DNA of 64,000 bases from GCA-016700035 sp964646575 (GCA_964646575.1 CAZYFT010000003.1:11001-75000), one strand, 5' to 3'. Counted from the first letter of the stretch, positions 43,190-52,588 are shown. Program-made: numbers and translations. Notes: generated from the sequence alone by a model not told the origin.

Positions 43190-43797
43190 AATAAGATTTT
43201 TCTCAAAAAACTTTGGCGGTGAATGGGCGTCGTGCCATACTTCTTTAGTGCCACTATATGACGCGGAGTTCCGTAACCCACATGCGTTTCGAAGCCATAT
43301 TCAGGATACTGCAAGGCATATTCTCGCATCAGCTCATCACGCTCCTCTTTAGCTAAAATAGATGCCGCCGCAATAGATGCACAGACTATATCACCCTTAA
43401 TGACCGTGCGAGCCGGCGTGATGTCATGTAAAAAATTATGCTTTCCATCTAGCAACACCAAACCTGGGGGCATGTCAGCTTTGGCGAGTATGCGCCGGGC
43501 GGCTTCTTGTAAGCTTGCCGTCACACCATACTTGTCAATAAAATCTGGCTCCACATGCTCCACGCAAAACCACTCTGCTGCAGCCCGAATAGCGATTGCC
43601 TTTTCGGCTCGCTGTTTTGCTGAGAGGAGCTTAGAATCTACCACCGGCTCTGCAAAGCCCTCCGGCAAGATTACTAAGCCCACGCTAATCGGCCCAGCCA
43701 GGGGTCCTCGCCCCACTTCATCCATACCGGCAACAACTGCGAACCCCTCGAGGCGTGCTGCCTCCTCCATTTCATGCGTTGCCCACGTCCTTGCCAT
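43186..43797 (-). CDS. rnhB: Ribonuclease HII
   Basis: Removes ribonucleotides and RNA primers from RNA/DNA hybrids. 203 aa, with the GMDEVGRGPLAGP active-site block (Asp and Glu), LLDGKHNF with the third Asp, and KGDIVCASIAAASILAK with the fourth. The ATG is only a few bases after a TAGTAT-like box, so a short or absent leader is likely. Confidence 0.96.
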   Translation of the reverse strand: MARTWATHEMEEAARLEGFAVVAGMDEVGRGPLAGPISVGLVILPEGFAEPVVDSKLLSAKQRAEKAIAIRAAAEWFCVEHVEPDFIDKYGVTASLQEAARRILAKADMPPGLVLLDGKHNFLHDITPARTVIKGDIVCASIAAASILAKEERDELMREYALQYPEYGFETHVGYGTPRHIVALKKYGTTPIHRQSFLRKILL

Positions 43798-43848
43798 GTA
43801 CCTATACTACTACGAACAAAATACGAATGTCTAGATTTTTACGCACTA

Positions 43849-43877
43849 AAAATCCCGCCTTCATTAACGAAGGCGGG
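43849..43877 (-). terminator. Terminator of pyrD
   Basis: CCCGCCTTC/GAAGGCGGG (43854-43862 and 43869-43877), followed on the minus strand by ATTTTTAG. Confidence 0.85.
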
Positions 43878-43884
43878 CAGTGAA

Positions 43885-44826
43885 CTACGAAAGGGCAACC
43901 CACTCGGCAACAATGCGCTCGATGGTGGATGGCGATCGATGCCAGTAATCGGCTGCAACCTGTACAGCCGTAGCGCCACAGGTGAGAAAATCCGCCACAT
44001 CCTGGCCAGACGCAATGCCGCCAACACCCACCACGGGAATTGGCGAATCAAACAGCTTGAGGGCCTCTACCCATTGATAGACCTGTCCGAGCGCAATCGG
44101 CAAATAAGCTGGCCCCGAGAAACCACCGAGGACTGTTGAGAGATATGGCTTACCGCCCTGCATCACGAGGGCATTCGGGAAGGTGTTAGCCGTAACGATG
44201 TAGATTCGATCGCGAAGCCCCAACCTCGGGTTCCAAGTATAGTCGGCAATCATTTGAGCTACCGACTTGAGCTCTTCTGGATTCGAGTAGGGCGACACCT
44301 TCAGGCCAACCCGACCCTTCCAAAGGCTCACAACAAGCGCAATCTGTCGTTCCATCCCCTCAATATCAAAGCTAGCAATTGACTTCTGCTCACCAGACCC
44401 CCACACATTCGGGCAGCCGAGGTTCAATTCGATGGCGTCGACATTCCATGTTGTGGCGAGATGAAGCAGGTGACGCAAACTCTCCTCGAAATCCCCCAAA
44501 GGAGCAATCGAGAGAATGATCTTCTTACAACGTGCGTGCGCCAGATCAAAAAGCTGCAAGAACTCGGACTCGCGATCCCAGTAATACTGCAAGCCCGGCT
44601 CCGGCAGGCCCATGGCGTTGATCATGTAGCCACGCTTGGGGTCGTAATGCGAACGCGGTTCTGGGTTTCCTAGCCGCTCATCGAGACATCCAGTCAGAGA
44701 ACCGATCACGATGGCGCTAGCAGAGGAATTCACGGCCGCTTCGAGCTCAGCGAGCGTCTTTACCATCCCAGGAGCGATCATCACCGGATGCTCGAGCTGC
44801 ATGCCACACAAATCGATGGTCATCAT
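43885..44826 (-). CDS. pyrD: Dihydroorotate dehydrogenase, class 1A type
   Basis: FMN enzyme oxidising dihydroorotate to orotate; class 1A enzymes are cytosolic and use fumarate. 313 aa. GNPEPR and INAMGLPEPGLQYY (residues 53-82), catalytic Cys138 in ELNLGCPNV (class 1 uses Cys or Ser here), LGGFSGPAYLPIAL and the phosphate-binding VVGVGGIASGQD match the Lactococcus PyrDA type. There is no N-terminal membrane helix as in class 2. It starts MM (44826 or 44823). It is transcribed alone, with terminators on both sides, and resembles the accessory set in codon use. Confidence 0.9.
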   Translation of the reverse strand: MMTIDLCGMQLEHPVMIAPGMVKTLAELEAAVNSSASAIVIGSLTGCLDERLGNPEPRSHYDPKRGYMINAMGLPEPGLQYYWDRESEFLQLFDLAHARCKKIILSIAPLGDFEESLRHLLHLATTWNVDAIELNLGCPNVWGSGEQKSIASFDIEGMERQIALVVSLWKGRVGLKVSPYSNPEELKSVAQMIADYTWNPRLGLRDRIYIVTANTFPNALVMQGGKPYLSTVLGGFSGPAYLPIALGQVYQWVEALKLFDSPIPVVGVGGIASGQDVADFLTCGATAVQVAADYWHRSPSTIERIVAEWVALS

Positions 44827-44862
44827 TCACTTCTTTCATTCGAGGTACCTTTGAACCGCCTC

Positions 44863-44891
44863 ATTATTCCATCGCATGAATCAATAAACAA
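44863..44891 (-). promoter_or_regulatory. Predicted pyrD promoter
   Basis: Minus-strand TTGTTT (44886-44891), 17 nt, AATAAT (44863-44868) with TGG in front. Leader about 30 nt. Confidence 0.45.
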
Positions 44892-44893
44892 GC

Positions 44894-44932
44894 ATAAAAA
44901 GAACCGGCTTAGGATAAACCCAAACCGGTTGC
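44894..44932 (-). terminator. Terminator of pyrC
   Basis: AACCGG and CCGGTT arms extended by TTAGG/CCCAA pairing (about 44902-44930), followed on the minus strand by CTTTTTATG. It separates pyrC from pyrD, so the two are not one operon. Confidence 0.75.
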
Positions 44933-44940
44933 AACAGGCG

Positions 44941-46056
44941 TCAGTCTTCGTAGACCTCGCCGAACCACCCCATGCTGTCGACGCGCCAATCGAGCACCTC
45001 TCCGGCTTTCCACGGGACGAGCACCTGCTCCGGATCGCCTAGGTCAGCGCGATCATGGCGACCAATCGGCCACACCTCTGGCACCTGCCAGCGTTCACGC
45101 CTGAGCGTCATGGTCGGTCGTTGCTCTAGGCTCGGCCCGACGCCGTAGAAGTTGGCACCATTGGTGCACATGAAAGCCACGAAGGCCTCCCACTTATTGC
45201 GATCACCATTGACATCAAAGTGATCCCACAGCACCGGGATGGCAACCGGGCTAGTCCAAGCGCCAAAAGCCGGTGACTCACCAAGCTTCTTCGCATAGGC
45301 ATGAGGCGCGGAATCCGACCCAAAGAAAATCTTGGGATGCCTGTGAGCCTGCAAAATGATGCGAGCCAAGAACTCCCGATCGCTCGGAGTCTTTGCAATC
45401 GGCATACACTTACAATGCGGATCATGCTGCGCATCCCAATACGTCAGGAAAGGATGATGCGCTGTGATGGTAGCCGCCACAGTCTCGGGCATACCCAATA
45501 CAGCCCTCAACATGAAGCGGTCAGACACATGCTCCACCACAATCTTGAGATCGGGATAATTCTGTACCAACCATTCCAGGTGTGGAATGAAGCCGAATTC
45601 ACGCTTGAGCTCATCGGGCTCAACATCTGGCGTCAACTCAGCGTGCAAGCACAACACAATCCCCAGTTCCTCCATGGTGCGCAACACATTGAAATCCAAG
45701 TCCTGCGGGCTTGAGAGCCCACTCCCAGAGTTGGTGGTTCCACCGTGTGGGTAATACTTGGCCGCGCGGATGTAAGCCGACACTTCTTCCACCCACCTTG
45801 GTGTCGTGTGACTCGTCAAGTACAGTGTGGGGTGAATCCGACCCGCCAGTACCGAGTCACCATAGCCAGACCCAGCAATCCGCTCCCTGTACAGCGATAC
45901 ATCAACAGCATCGATGAGGGGCGGAGTGAGATTCGGCATGGGCAGGAAGTTGCGGAACTGACACTCGGTGAACGGACGAACCGCCTCGAGCATGTCGCCA
46001 TCGCGCAGATGCACGTGCCAGTCGTCAGGCTTCGGAATCTTGATTTCGATCGACAT
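44941..46056 (-). CDS. pyrC: Dihydroorotase, E. coli PyrC type
   Basis: Zinc amidohydrolase converting carbamoyl-aspartate to dihydroorotate. 371 aa, slightly longer than E. coli PyrC (348). H14 and H16 in DWHVHLRDGDML, carboxylated Lys K100 in AKYYPHGGTTNS, H139, H177 and catalytic D249 in FFGSDSAPHA are all present. With the adjacent pyrD it covers two consecutive steps of pyrimidine synthesis. No carAB, pyrB, pyrE or pyrF lies in the window. Confidence 0.92.
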   Translation of the reverse strand: MSIEIKIPKPDDWHVHLRDGDMLEAVRPFTECQFRNFLPMPNLTPPLIDAVDVSLYRERIAGSGYGDSVLAGRIHPTLYLTSHTTPRWVEEVSAYIRAAKYYPHGGTTNSGSGLSSPQDLDFNVLRTMEELGIVLCLHAELTPDVEPDELKREFGFIPHLEWLVQNYPDLKIVVEHVSDRFMLRAVLGMPETVAATITAHHPFLTYWDAQHDPHCKCMPIAKTPSDREFLARIILQAHRHPKIFFGSDSAPHAYAKKLGESPAFGAWTSPVAIPVLWDHFDVNGDRNKWEAFVAFMCTNGANFYGVGPSLEQRPTMTLRRERWQVPEVWPIGRHDRADLGDPEQVLVPWKAGEVLDWRVDSMGWFGEVYED

Positions 46057-46094
46057 GAGTGTTTCTTTCTGTTGTAGGTGCTTCGAACTTGCCT

Positions 46095-46123
46095 ATTTTG
46101 CTACTTTTTGACTCAATTTTCAA
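46095..46123 (-). promoter_or_regulatory. Predicted pyrC promoter
   Basis: Minus-strand TTGAAA (46118-46123), 17 nt, CAAAAT (46095-46100); leader about 32 nt. Confidence 0.5.
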
Positions 46124-46130
46124 GCATAAG

Positions 46131-46150
46131 AAAAACGCCCTTTCGGGCGC
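46131..46150 (-). terminator. Terminator of rplS
   Basis: CGCCC/GGGCG with a 4-nt loop (46136-46149), followed on the minus strand by TTTTT. Confidence 0.8.
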
Positions 46151-46172
46151 CTCTCTAAAGAGTGGTATTTTC

Positions 46173-46790
46173 TTAGGCTTCTTTAGCCTGCTGCTTATCG
46201 TCTTCGGCTTCTGCTTTATCGATACCCTCTTGAGTTTCGGCAGCTGCGAGTTCCTGCTCATCATCGCCGTCGGTCTTCGCATCGTCCGCTGCGGCCTGCT
46301 TATTTTCTTCCTTTGCAATGTCCTCGGTAGACTCCACAACTGCATCTTCAGAAGAATTAGCTTCAACCTCTGCAGCTTTTGCTTCGGCCTCAGCTTCAGC
46401 TAGCTCGGCAGTAGTACGATGATCTACGTCATTCGCAGCGGTCTTATCAAATTCCTGCTCCATAAGACGAGCTTTCTTACCTCGAAGCCCACGCATGTAA
46501 GAAAGAAAGGCGCGGCGCACTTTAGCGCGGCGAATCACTTCAATCTTTTCTACGTTTGGCGAGTGCACAAACCAGCTTTTTTCTACACCTACACCAGAAG
46601 CAATCTTACGAACAGTAAGGTAAGCATTGCCATCATTTGGTTTGCGGTAACGAATAACCAACCCTTCAAAAATCTGAGTACGGGTTTTATTTCCTTCACG
46701 AATAATCTGGTGAACACGTACGGTGTCACCTGGTTGAATTTGCGCAATCTTTGCTTTAAGCTGCGGCTTTTGGAGTACGTTTGCTTGCAT
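46173..46790 (-). CDS. rplS: 50S ribosomal protein L19 with long acidic extension
   Basis: Bridge protein at the 30S-50S interface. Residues 1-113 are canonical L19 (PGDTVRVHQIIREGNKTRTQ, FEGLVIRY, GVGVEKSWFVHSPNVEKIEV, and YMRGLRGKKARL). About 90 further residues are almost entirely Ala, Glu, Asp, Lys and Gln, doubling the protein (205 aa against about 115). Such a tail would be disordered and negatively charged. It is a single-gene transcript. Confidence 0.95.
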   Translation of the reverse strand: MQANVLQKPQLKAKIAQIQPGDTVRVHQIIREGNKTRTQIFEGLVIRYRKPNDGNAYLTVRKIASGVGVEKSWFVHSPNVEKIEVIRRAKVRRAFLSYMRGLRGKKARLMEQEFDKTAANDVDHRTTAELAEAEAEAKAAEVEANSSEDAVVESTEDIAKEENKQAAADDAKTDGDDEQELAAAETQEGIDKAEAEDDKQQAKEA

Positions 46791-46851
46791 AACTTGAGTA
46801 TTCTATCAGGTTTTCTCGAGGAAAGCAAGCTTCCGATTCATAGAACTATAT

Positions 46852-46880
46852 TTGACATATTGTAATTTGTCTTACAGAAT
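46852..46880 (+). promoter_or_regulatory. Predicted promoter of the 46917 gene
   Basis: TTGACA (46852-46857), 17 nt, CAGAAT (46875-46880), the same hexamers and spacing as the promoter at 59900. Confidence 0.7.
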
Positions 46881-46916
46881 ATATTCGACCCTGTACCTCG
46901 CTCTCTAAGGAGACAA

Positions 46917-47192
46917 ATGTCGTCCGCACACTTCGGATTCAGTCTAGGCGAAGGGAACGAATCGGAGTTCGTGCCCGTCCATGGACACCACATGACGCTC
47001 GAAAAGCGGGAAGCTTCTACTGGCACATCTGTGACTACGCACCACATTGTGTGCAAGTGCGGTGACGAAGCACAACTCCTGCAAGATCCACGAATCGACG
47101 ACCACGCAGAATTCCGAGAGAAGCAACTCATCCACACTCTTGTGGTCGTGGCCTCCGCCATTCAGCCCAGCTGGACTCCAGGAGACCGATGA
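46917..47192 (+). CDS. Small histidine- and CxCG-containing protein
   Basis: 91 aa, not recognised. It is rich in His (VHGHHMTLEKR, then TTHHIVCKCG) with C47-K-C49-G and further His at about 63 and 73, a likely metal site. The CxCG-then-His layout resembles the 16150-16374 product. AAGGAG precedes the ATG. It is a monocistronic cassette between rplS and the guanylate-kinase-like gene. Confidence 0.72.
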   Translation: MSSAHFGFSLGEGNESEFVPVHGHHMTLEKREASTGTSVTTHHIVCKCGDEAQLLQDPRIDDHAEFREKQLIHTLVVVASAIQPSWTPGDR

Positions 47193-47205
47193 GCAACCGA
47201 CCGCC

Positions 47206-47234
47206 CCGCCACCAAATCTTTGGTGGCGGTTTTT
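47206..47234 (+). terminator. Terminator of the 46917 gene
   Basis: CCGCCACCAA/TTGGTGGCGG (47206-47229) followed by TTTTT. Confidence 0.9.
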
Positions 47235-47235
47235 A

Positions 47236-47267
47236 AATAAAAAGACCCACCACAATTTGTGGTGGGT
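47236..47267 (-). terminator. Terminator of the guanylate-kinase-like gene
   Basis: ACCCACCACAA/TTGTGGTGGGT (47245-47255 and 47257-47267), followed on the minus strand by CTTTTTATTT. Confidence 0.85.
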
Positions 47268-47273
47268 AACCCC

Positions 47274-47969
47274 CTACACAGCTCCCAGCATGCTCAGATT
47301 ACCACGCACAACGCCGATCAGCTCTTCGGCCGCAACATCGAGATCATCGTTGACGATGATGTGGGGGTTCGGCCATGTACCCAGAATCTCCGGGATCTCC
47401 CATTGGGCTCGCGCCAGCTTCTGCGCCATCACTTCCTCGGAGTCACCTCGCGTCTCGAGACGCATCTGCAGATTGCCAAGCATGTCAGCAACAACATTTG
47501 CCGAGCGAGCAACCGAAGCCCAGTACCTCCCGGGCTGCGCAAGACGGGCTCCTTCCACCACCTGGCTGCTCCACTTCTCAGTGAATGGCGGGACGATGCC
47601 AATCAACGTGACGCCCGGAAAATCCGAAATCAGCCGCGACTTAGCGTAGAGCTGCAACGCGCCGTTCACGTCGAGCTCACGAATCTCGAAGCCAGGACTA
47701 CCAAGCTCAACAAAGGAGCCATAGTGACCTCCTGTGCCATTCACCGAGTGCTCCACAATGCTTCCGGCGGCACGATAGAGCATGAAGTCTTCAAGCGACA
47801 AGTAGACGTACTTGGAGTTACCCTCATCGTCAAAGTCGTCGTCGCGAGGCTGTCGTGTCGTCGCCTTGCGACCCACGGTCAGTTGCGGGAACTCCAGAAG
47901 AATCCGCGCCAACAAGGTATCCTTGCCAACGCCCTCCGGCCCAGAAATACAGAAGATATGCGAAGCCAT
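47274..47969 (-). CDS. Guanylate kinase-like P-loop protein
   Basis: 231 aa. P-loop G10-PEGVGKD-T18; the block RKATTRQPRDDD (about 34-45) parallels the SATTRxPRxGE signature of guanylate kinases, and ELDVNGALQLYAKSRLISDF parallels their LEIDVQGA region. The usual Lys of the GK loop and the Tyr for GMP are less clear, so true GMP kinase activity is uncertain. The rest of the C-terminus is unassigned. AAGGGAAGG serves as ribosome binding site. Monocistronic, accessory-type codon use. Confidence 0.8.
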   Translation of the reverse strand: MASHIFCISGPEGVGKDTLLARILLEFPQLTVGRKATTRQPRDDDFDDEGNSKYVYLSLEDFMLYRAAGSIVEHSVNGTGGHYGSFVELGSPGFEIRELDVNGALQLYAKSRLISDFPGVTLIGIVPPFTEKWSSQVVEGARLAQPGRYWASVARSANVVADMLGNLQMRLETRGDSEEVMAQKLARAQWEIPEILGTWPNPHIIVNDDLDVAAEELIGVVRGNLSMLGAV

Positions 47970-48007
47970 GTGCCTTCCCTTCTAACTAGGTGCAAATATG
48001 TGTATGG

Positions 48008-48036
48008 ATTTTACGGAGTTAGTGCGCGTAAAGCAA
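48008..48036 (-). promoter_or_regulatory. Predicted promoter of the guanylate-kinase-like gene
   Basis: TTGCTT (48031-48036), 17 nt, TAAAAT (48008-48013) on the minus strand, starting 1 nt after the dnaE stop; no dnaE terminator is visible in between. Confidence 0.6.
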
Positions 48037-48037
48037 C

Positions 48038-51000
48038 TTATTCTACAGCGATAGCATCTTCCGACAAGATATCGGAGAGAGTTTTTTTGAGTTTTTCAGA
48101 CACCGCAACCTTAAATGGAAGGCGAATTTTTTGACCAGTTGAAGAAAGCATAAGTATCGCTTCAGTCTCGCCGGGAACGGACTGCAGAGTAGATTTAAGA
48201 CGCAAGAGGGCCGTCTGATCTTTTAAGTCTCTCATCGTAATTGTTACGCGTTCGGCAGATTGCGTAGCGGCTGGATCAACATCTGGAACGGTTTTTTCAC
48301 CGGTTGCGATGTAGTGCTTTAAGANNNNNNNNNNNNNNNNNNNNNNNNNNNNNNNNNNNNNNNNNNNNNNNNNNNNNNNNNNNNNNNNNNNNNNNNNNNN
48401 NNNNNNNNNNNNNNNNNNNNNNNNGCTGGATCAACATCTGGAACGGTTTTTTCACCGGTTGCGATGTAGTGCTTTAAGACACTCGCATCCAAAAGCTTAG
48501 CCTTATCAGCCATAACTTTTACATCTTCAGTAGTTTTTCCGTCACGGTCTTTGGCATTTACCTTACCTTGAATAATGACGAGCGTATCTTCCACCCATAG
48601 CTCGGGCGTAGCCTCGTAAGCTCGAGGAAAGACAATCACTTCTGTATCGCCGGCGATTGTTTCCAGCCCCACAAAAGCCATGGCATCACCCTTTTTGGTA
48701 ACAATTTTTCGTACGGTAGTAATAACGCCGCCAACAACCACCTTCTCGCCATCCATCTCGGGTTTTAGCCCAGACGCCGGCGTAGTCTTCTCGGATAGCC
48801 AAGCATCAACTTCGCGCAACGGATGACTAGAAATATAGAGTCCCAATAATTCCTTCTCCCACAGCAGAAATTCTCGCTCACCAATAATTTCACTCGGAGC
48901 ATCAAGCGGCAGAGACGGCACCTCTTCCGTTACGCCAAGACTCCCAAAAATATCAATTTGTCCGGAGAGTGCATTCTTCTGCACCTTCGACATATAAATG
49001 ACAATTTTATCGAGGTTTGAATAGAGCGTTGCGCGATCGCCAATCGAATCGAAGGCTCCAACTTTCATAAGTGCTTCAATGGCTTTTTTATTTATTTCGC
49101 GAGCATCAACGCGGCGCACGAAATCTTCTATCGAGTTAAATGGACCACCTTCATCTCGGGCCGCCAAGATGGCATTCACCGGTCCAATGCCGACATTTTT
49201 AATCGCCGCGAGGCCAAAACGGATCACGTCTTCACCGTTCTCGCCGCCGCCCTTCACCACTGCAAACTCCGAGAAGCTCTCATTAATATCCGGCGGCAAT
49301 ACGGGAAGCCCCATCTTACGACACTCAGCAACTTCGATAGCCACGCGATCAAGATTGCCATGATCTGAGGTAAGAAGCGCCGCCATAAATGCCGCTGGAT
49401 AATGAGCCTTGAGGTAAGCTGTTTGCACAGCGATGAGCGCGTAACACGCGGCGTGACTCTTGTTAAAGCAGTAGGCCGCGAAGTCTTCAATACCCGCCCA
49501 AAGCTTTTCGACAAAATCACGATCCGCATTAGAGTACTTGATAGCCCCCTCAACAAAATCTTGTTTCATCTTGGCAATCACTTCAGGAATCTTCTTACCA
49601 ATACCCTTACGCAAAGTATCAGCCTGACCGCCAGTAAAGCCACACAAGTCTTTCGAAATCTGCATGACCTGCTCTTGATACACGATAATACCATAGGTTT
49701 CCTTGAGAGCAGCTTCCATTTTTTCATGGTCATAAACTACGCGCTCGGGGTGATGCTTACGGCCAATAAAGTCATCAATCCACTGCATTGGGCCCGGTCG
49801 ATACAAGGCAACCATCGCAATAATATCTTCAAAGCGGTCCGGCTTAAGCTCGCGAATGTAGCGCTTCATACCGGCAGATTCTAGCTGGAAGACACCCGTA
49901 GTATCGCCACGTGCAAGAAGCTCATATGTAGCTTTATCGTCAATCGGAATCTCGGTTACGTCAATCGCCTTACCATACACACGCTTAATAATACGTAGGG
50001 CATTTTTAATAATCGTGAGGTTGGAGAGACCTAGAAAGTCGAATTTTAAGAGGCCCAAATCCTCCATAGTGGTACCAATGTACTGGGTCGAAACCCCACC
50101 CTTTGAGGCTCGCGTGAGCGGTACGTATTCCACCAGCGGCTCTGGTGCAATCACCACACCGGCCGCATGAGTACCGGCGTTACGAATGGTACCTTCAAGT
50201 TGCATGGCGATATCAATCAGACGCTTGGTGCGCGGATTACCTTCGTATTCTTTTTTGAGATCCGGATCATCAACGATCGACTTTTTTAACGGGATGTGGC
50301 GTCCCTGAATTGGTGCAGGAATAAGTTTAGCAACCGTATCTACCTCAGCGTATGACATTGCGAGCACCCGACCAGTGTCGCGCACGGCGTTTCGGGCCGC
50401 CATCACACCAAACGTAATAATCTGGGCCACTTTTTCCTGACCATATTTTTCTGTCGCATACGCAATCACTTCTTCGCGACGGTCGTCAGCGAAGTCCATA
50501 TCAATATCAGGCATTGAAATTCTGTCTGGGTTCAAAAACCGCTCAAAGAGCAAGTCGTACTTAATCGGATCCAGATCAGTAATGTTAGTTACATACGCCA
50601 CGATTGAGCCAGCTGCAGAACCACGCCCAGGCCCACAGACAATTCCGTTATTTTTCGACCAGTTTAAAAGATCGGCCACAATCAAAAAGTAGCCATCGTA
50701 GCCCATGCGCGCAATCACTTCGAGCTCGTACTCAATGCGTTCCACAACTTTTTTTGGTAGCTTTTCTTTGGCATTTTTTTCGCCGTAATGCGAGAGATCT
50801 TCCTTCGGAATATCCCCATAGCGCCACATCGCCCCCTGGTAAACTAGCTCGCGCAAATACTCACGCTCGGTTCGACCCTCTGGAACTTCAAATTTAGGAA
50901 TGAGTATTTTCCCGAGTTCAATTTCTAAATTACAGCGCTCGGCAATTTTTACCGTATTTTCAAGAGCTTCAAGATCGTCTGGAAATCGCTCGGCAATCGA

Positions 51001-51801
51001 GGCGCCAGAATGAATTGAGAGATCTTGATCGAGCTTGAAGCGGTTGGGGTCTTCAATAGTCGAGCCAGTTTGTACGCATAGCAAAATATCATGCGCATAA
51101 TGCTGCTCCTCTTTAGAATAGTGAGCATCACCGGTAATCACCAAGCTCAAACCAAGTTCCTTGGAGAGCTTGCGTAAGCCTGCATTTACTTTGTCTTGGG
51201 GCTCCCAGCCAATGTGCGGTTGCATCTCTAAGTAATAATTATCTTTGCCGAAAGTTTTTGAGTACCACTCGGCCGTACTCTTTGCTTCTTCGTAATTGTC
51301 CGCCAAGAGGTGTGTGCCAACTTCGCCACCAATACAGCCAGTTAAAGCAATGATACCCTCATGATATTTTTCAATCAGATCACGATCGATACGCGGTTTG
51401 TAATAAAACCCCTCTAAGTTAGCTATCGTTGAAAGTTTAACCAGGTTTTTATAGCCAATCTCGTTCGTAGCCAATAGCGTTAAGTGATACGGTGTACGAT
51501 CTTCCCGCGTTGATTTATCGGTATGCTTGCGCGGTGAAACATATGCTTCCATACCAATAATTGGCTTGATATCGCGCTTTTTGCATTCCTTATAAAAATC
51601 GATTGCGCCGGAAAGTGTACCGTGATCAGTAATTGCTACTGCCGTCTGACCAAGCTCTTGTACCCAATCGAGCATGTCCGGAACTTTCTGTAAGCCATCT
51701 AAAAGTGAGTAATGCGTGTGGTTATGCAAATGCACAAACGGAACATGCTTGCCCGCCACTGCTGTTGCCTGCCCCTGTTTCTCACCCGCTGTGCTTGCCA
51801 T
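48038..51801 (-). CDS. dnaE: DNA polymerase III alpha subunit, split only by an assembly artefact
   Basis: Replicative polymerase. The N-terminal PHP domain keeps its metal residues (HLHNHTHYSLLDG, ITDHGTLSG, TGDAHY), so intrinsic proofreading is possible. The polymerase core shows GPGRGSAAGSIVAYV and PDIDMDF, then the finger region, an HhH segment and an OB domain (GEKVVVGGVITTVRKIVTKK). The 100 N at 48325-48424 lie between two identical 55-bp copies. Merging them keeps the frame, joining KTVPDVDPA to ATQSAERVTITMRDLKDQ and ending at EDAIAVE. A TATAAT box and AGGAGG immediately precede the ATG. Confidence 0.95.
48325..48424. other. Scaffold gap that is an unmerged 55-bp contig overlap in dnaE
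   Basis: The 55 bases at 48270-48324 equal those at 48425-48479. Removing the N run and one copy restores a continuous dnaE frame. Confidence 0.93.
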
Positions 51802-51842
51802 ATTGCCTCCTATTATAGGCCATGTTGCGAGCTAGGTTAAGC

Positions 51843-51871
51843 TTGTAAAATACCCTAAAAAGTTGTAATAT
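51843..51871 (+). promoter_or_regulatory. Predicted promoter of the 51905 gene
   Basis: TTGTAA (51843-51848), 17 nt, TAATAT (51866-51871); leader about 27 nt with GGAG before the ATG. Confidence 0.6.
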
Positions 51872-51904
51872 TGCATTCTTGTACCTCTCACACTGGAGTT
51901 AGTA

Positions 51905-52531
51905 ATGCCCACCGATACAACCCTCACCGCTTCCGCAGCAGAGACCGCCTACCACACACTCGAGGGCTGGCTCAAGCGACGTGGACTCGACGACTGGGTG
52001 GATGACCTCTCGGTAGTCTTCCTGGATGCGAACGGCATCCAGCTCTACTGCCGGCGCAACCCTGTCGGGTCTCGTCACGGCATCGCCGACGCCGATGAAC
52101 AGGCTCGAGCTGCCGTGCACGCGCCATGTGCATATGGCGCAAGCCTCAAAGACAGCCGAGAGCACTTCATCGGCTCGGTTGGCATCAACACCCGTCGCGA
52201 CCCCGGTGAGGCACTCGTGATGTGCGCGCATCTGGCCATCTTCGCACTCGACCCCGGGCTTCAAGACGATGCCTTGCGACTCGTCATGGAAGAGTTCTTC
52301 ATCGCTGTAAGGATCAATCCGCCGGTCATTCCAGACCCACGCATGATGGCCTTGGGCATCTCTTCTCAAGCTGGCCTCGCCTCGGTCATGCGAGGGGCAG
52401 CTCTTCAGGACACACTTCCGGGAGGCATGTACGGCGTCCCGCCGCTGGGAGAATCAACCCTCCCCCAGCCAGCGCCGGGCACAGACCTCATCACGGGTGT
52501 ACCCGGCTTCGGTGGTGGCCTACACGGCTAA
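51905..52531 (+). CDS. Uncharacterised 208-aa accessory protein with Gly/Pro-rich tail
   Basis: I do not recognise the family. Residues 1-150 look like a folded alpha/beta domain (AETAYHTLEGWLKRRGLDDW, then DLSVVFLDANGIQLYCRR, then EHFIGSVGINTRRDPGEALV). Residues 160-208 are low-complexity Gly/Pro (TLPGGMYGVPPLGES to GFGGGLHG). No membrane segment. It has its own promoter and terminator between dnaE and the 52621 gene. Confidence 0.75.
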   Translation: MPTDTTLTASAAETAYHTLEGWLKRRGLDDWVDDLSVVFLDANGIQLYCRRNPVGSRHGIADADEQARAAVHAPCAYGASLKDSREHFIGSVGINTRRDPGEALVMCAHLAIFALDPGLQDDALRLVMEEFFIAVRINPPVIPDPRMMALGISSQAGLASVMRGAALQDTLPGGMYGVPPLGESTLPQPAPGTDLITGVPGFGGGLHG

Positions 52532-52537
52532 CGACAC

Positions 52538-52571
52538 ATGGCAGATATCCAATGGTATCTGCCATTTTTTG
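52538..52571 (+). terminator. Terminator of the 51905 gene
   Basis: ATGGCAGATA/TATCTGCCAT, a 10-bp stem (52538-52547 and 52556-52565), then TTTTTTG. Confidence 0.9.
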
Positions 52572-52579
52572 TACACTCA

Positions 52580-52588
52580 TGCTAAAGT
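52580..52588 (+). promoter_or_regulatory. Extended -10 of the 52621 gene
   Basis: TGC-TAAAGT (52580-52588) with no good -35 box, 32 nt before the ATG. Confidence 0.4.

Noticed and set aside
48038..48235. Separate small gene downstream of dnaE
   Set aside because: It is the C-terminal end of DnaE once the duplicated 55 bp and N run are removed.
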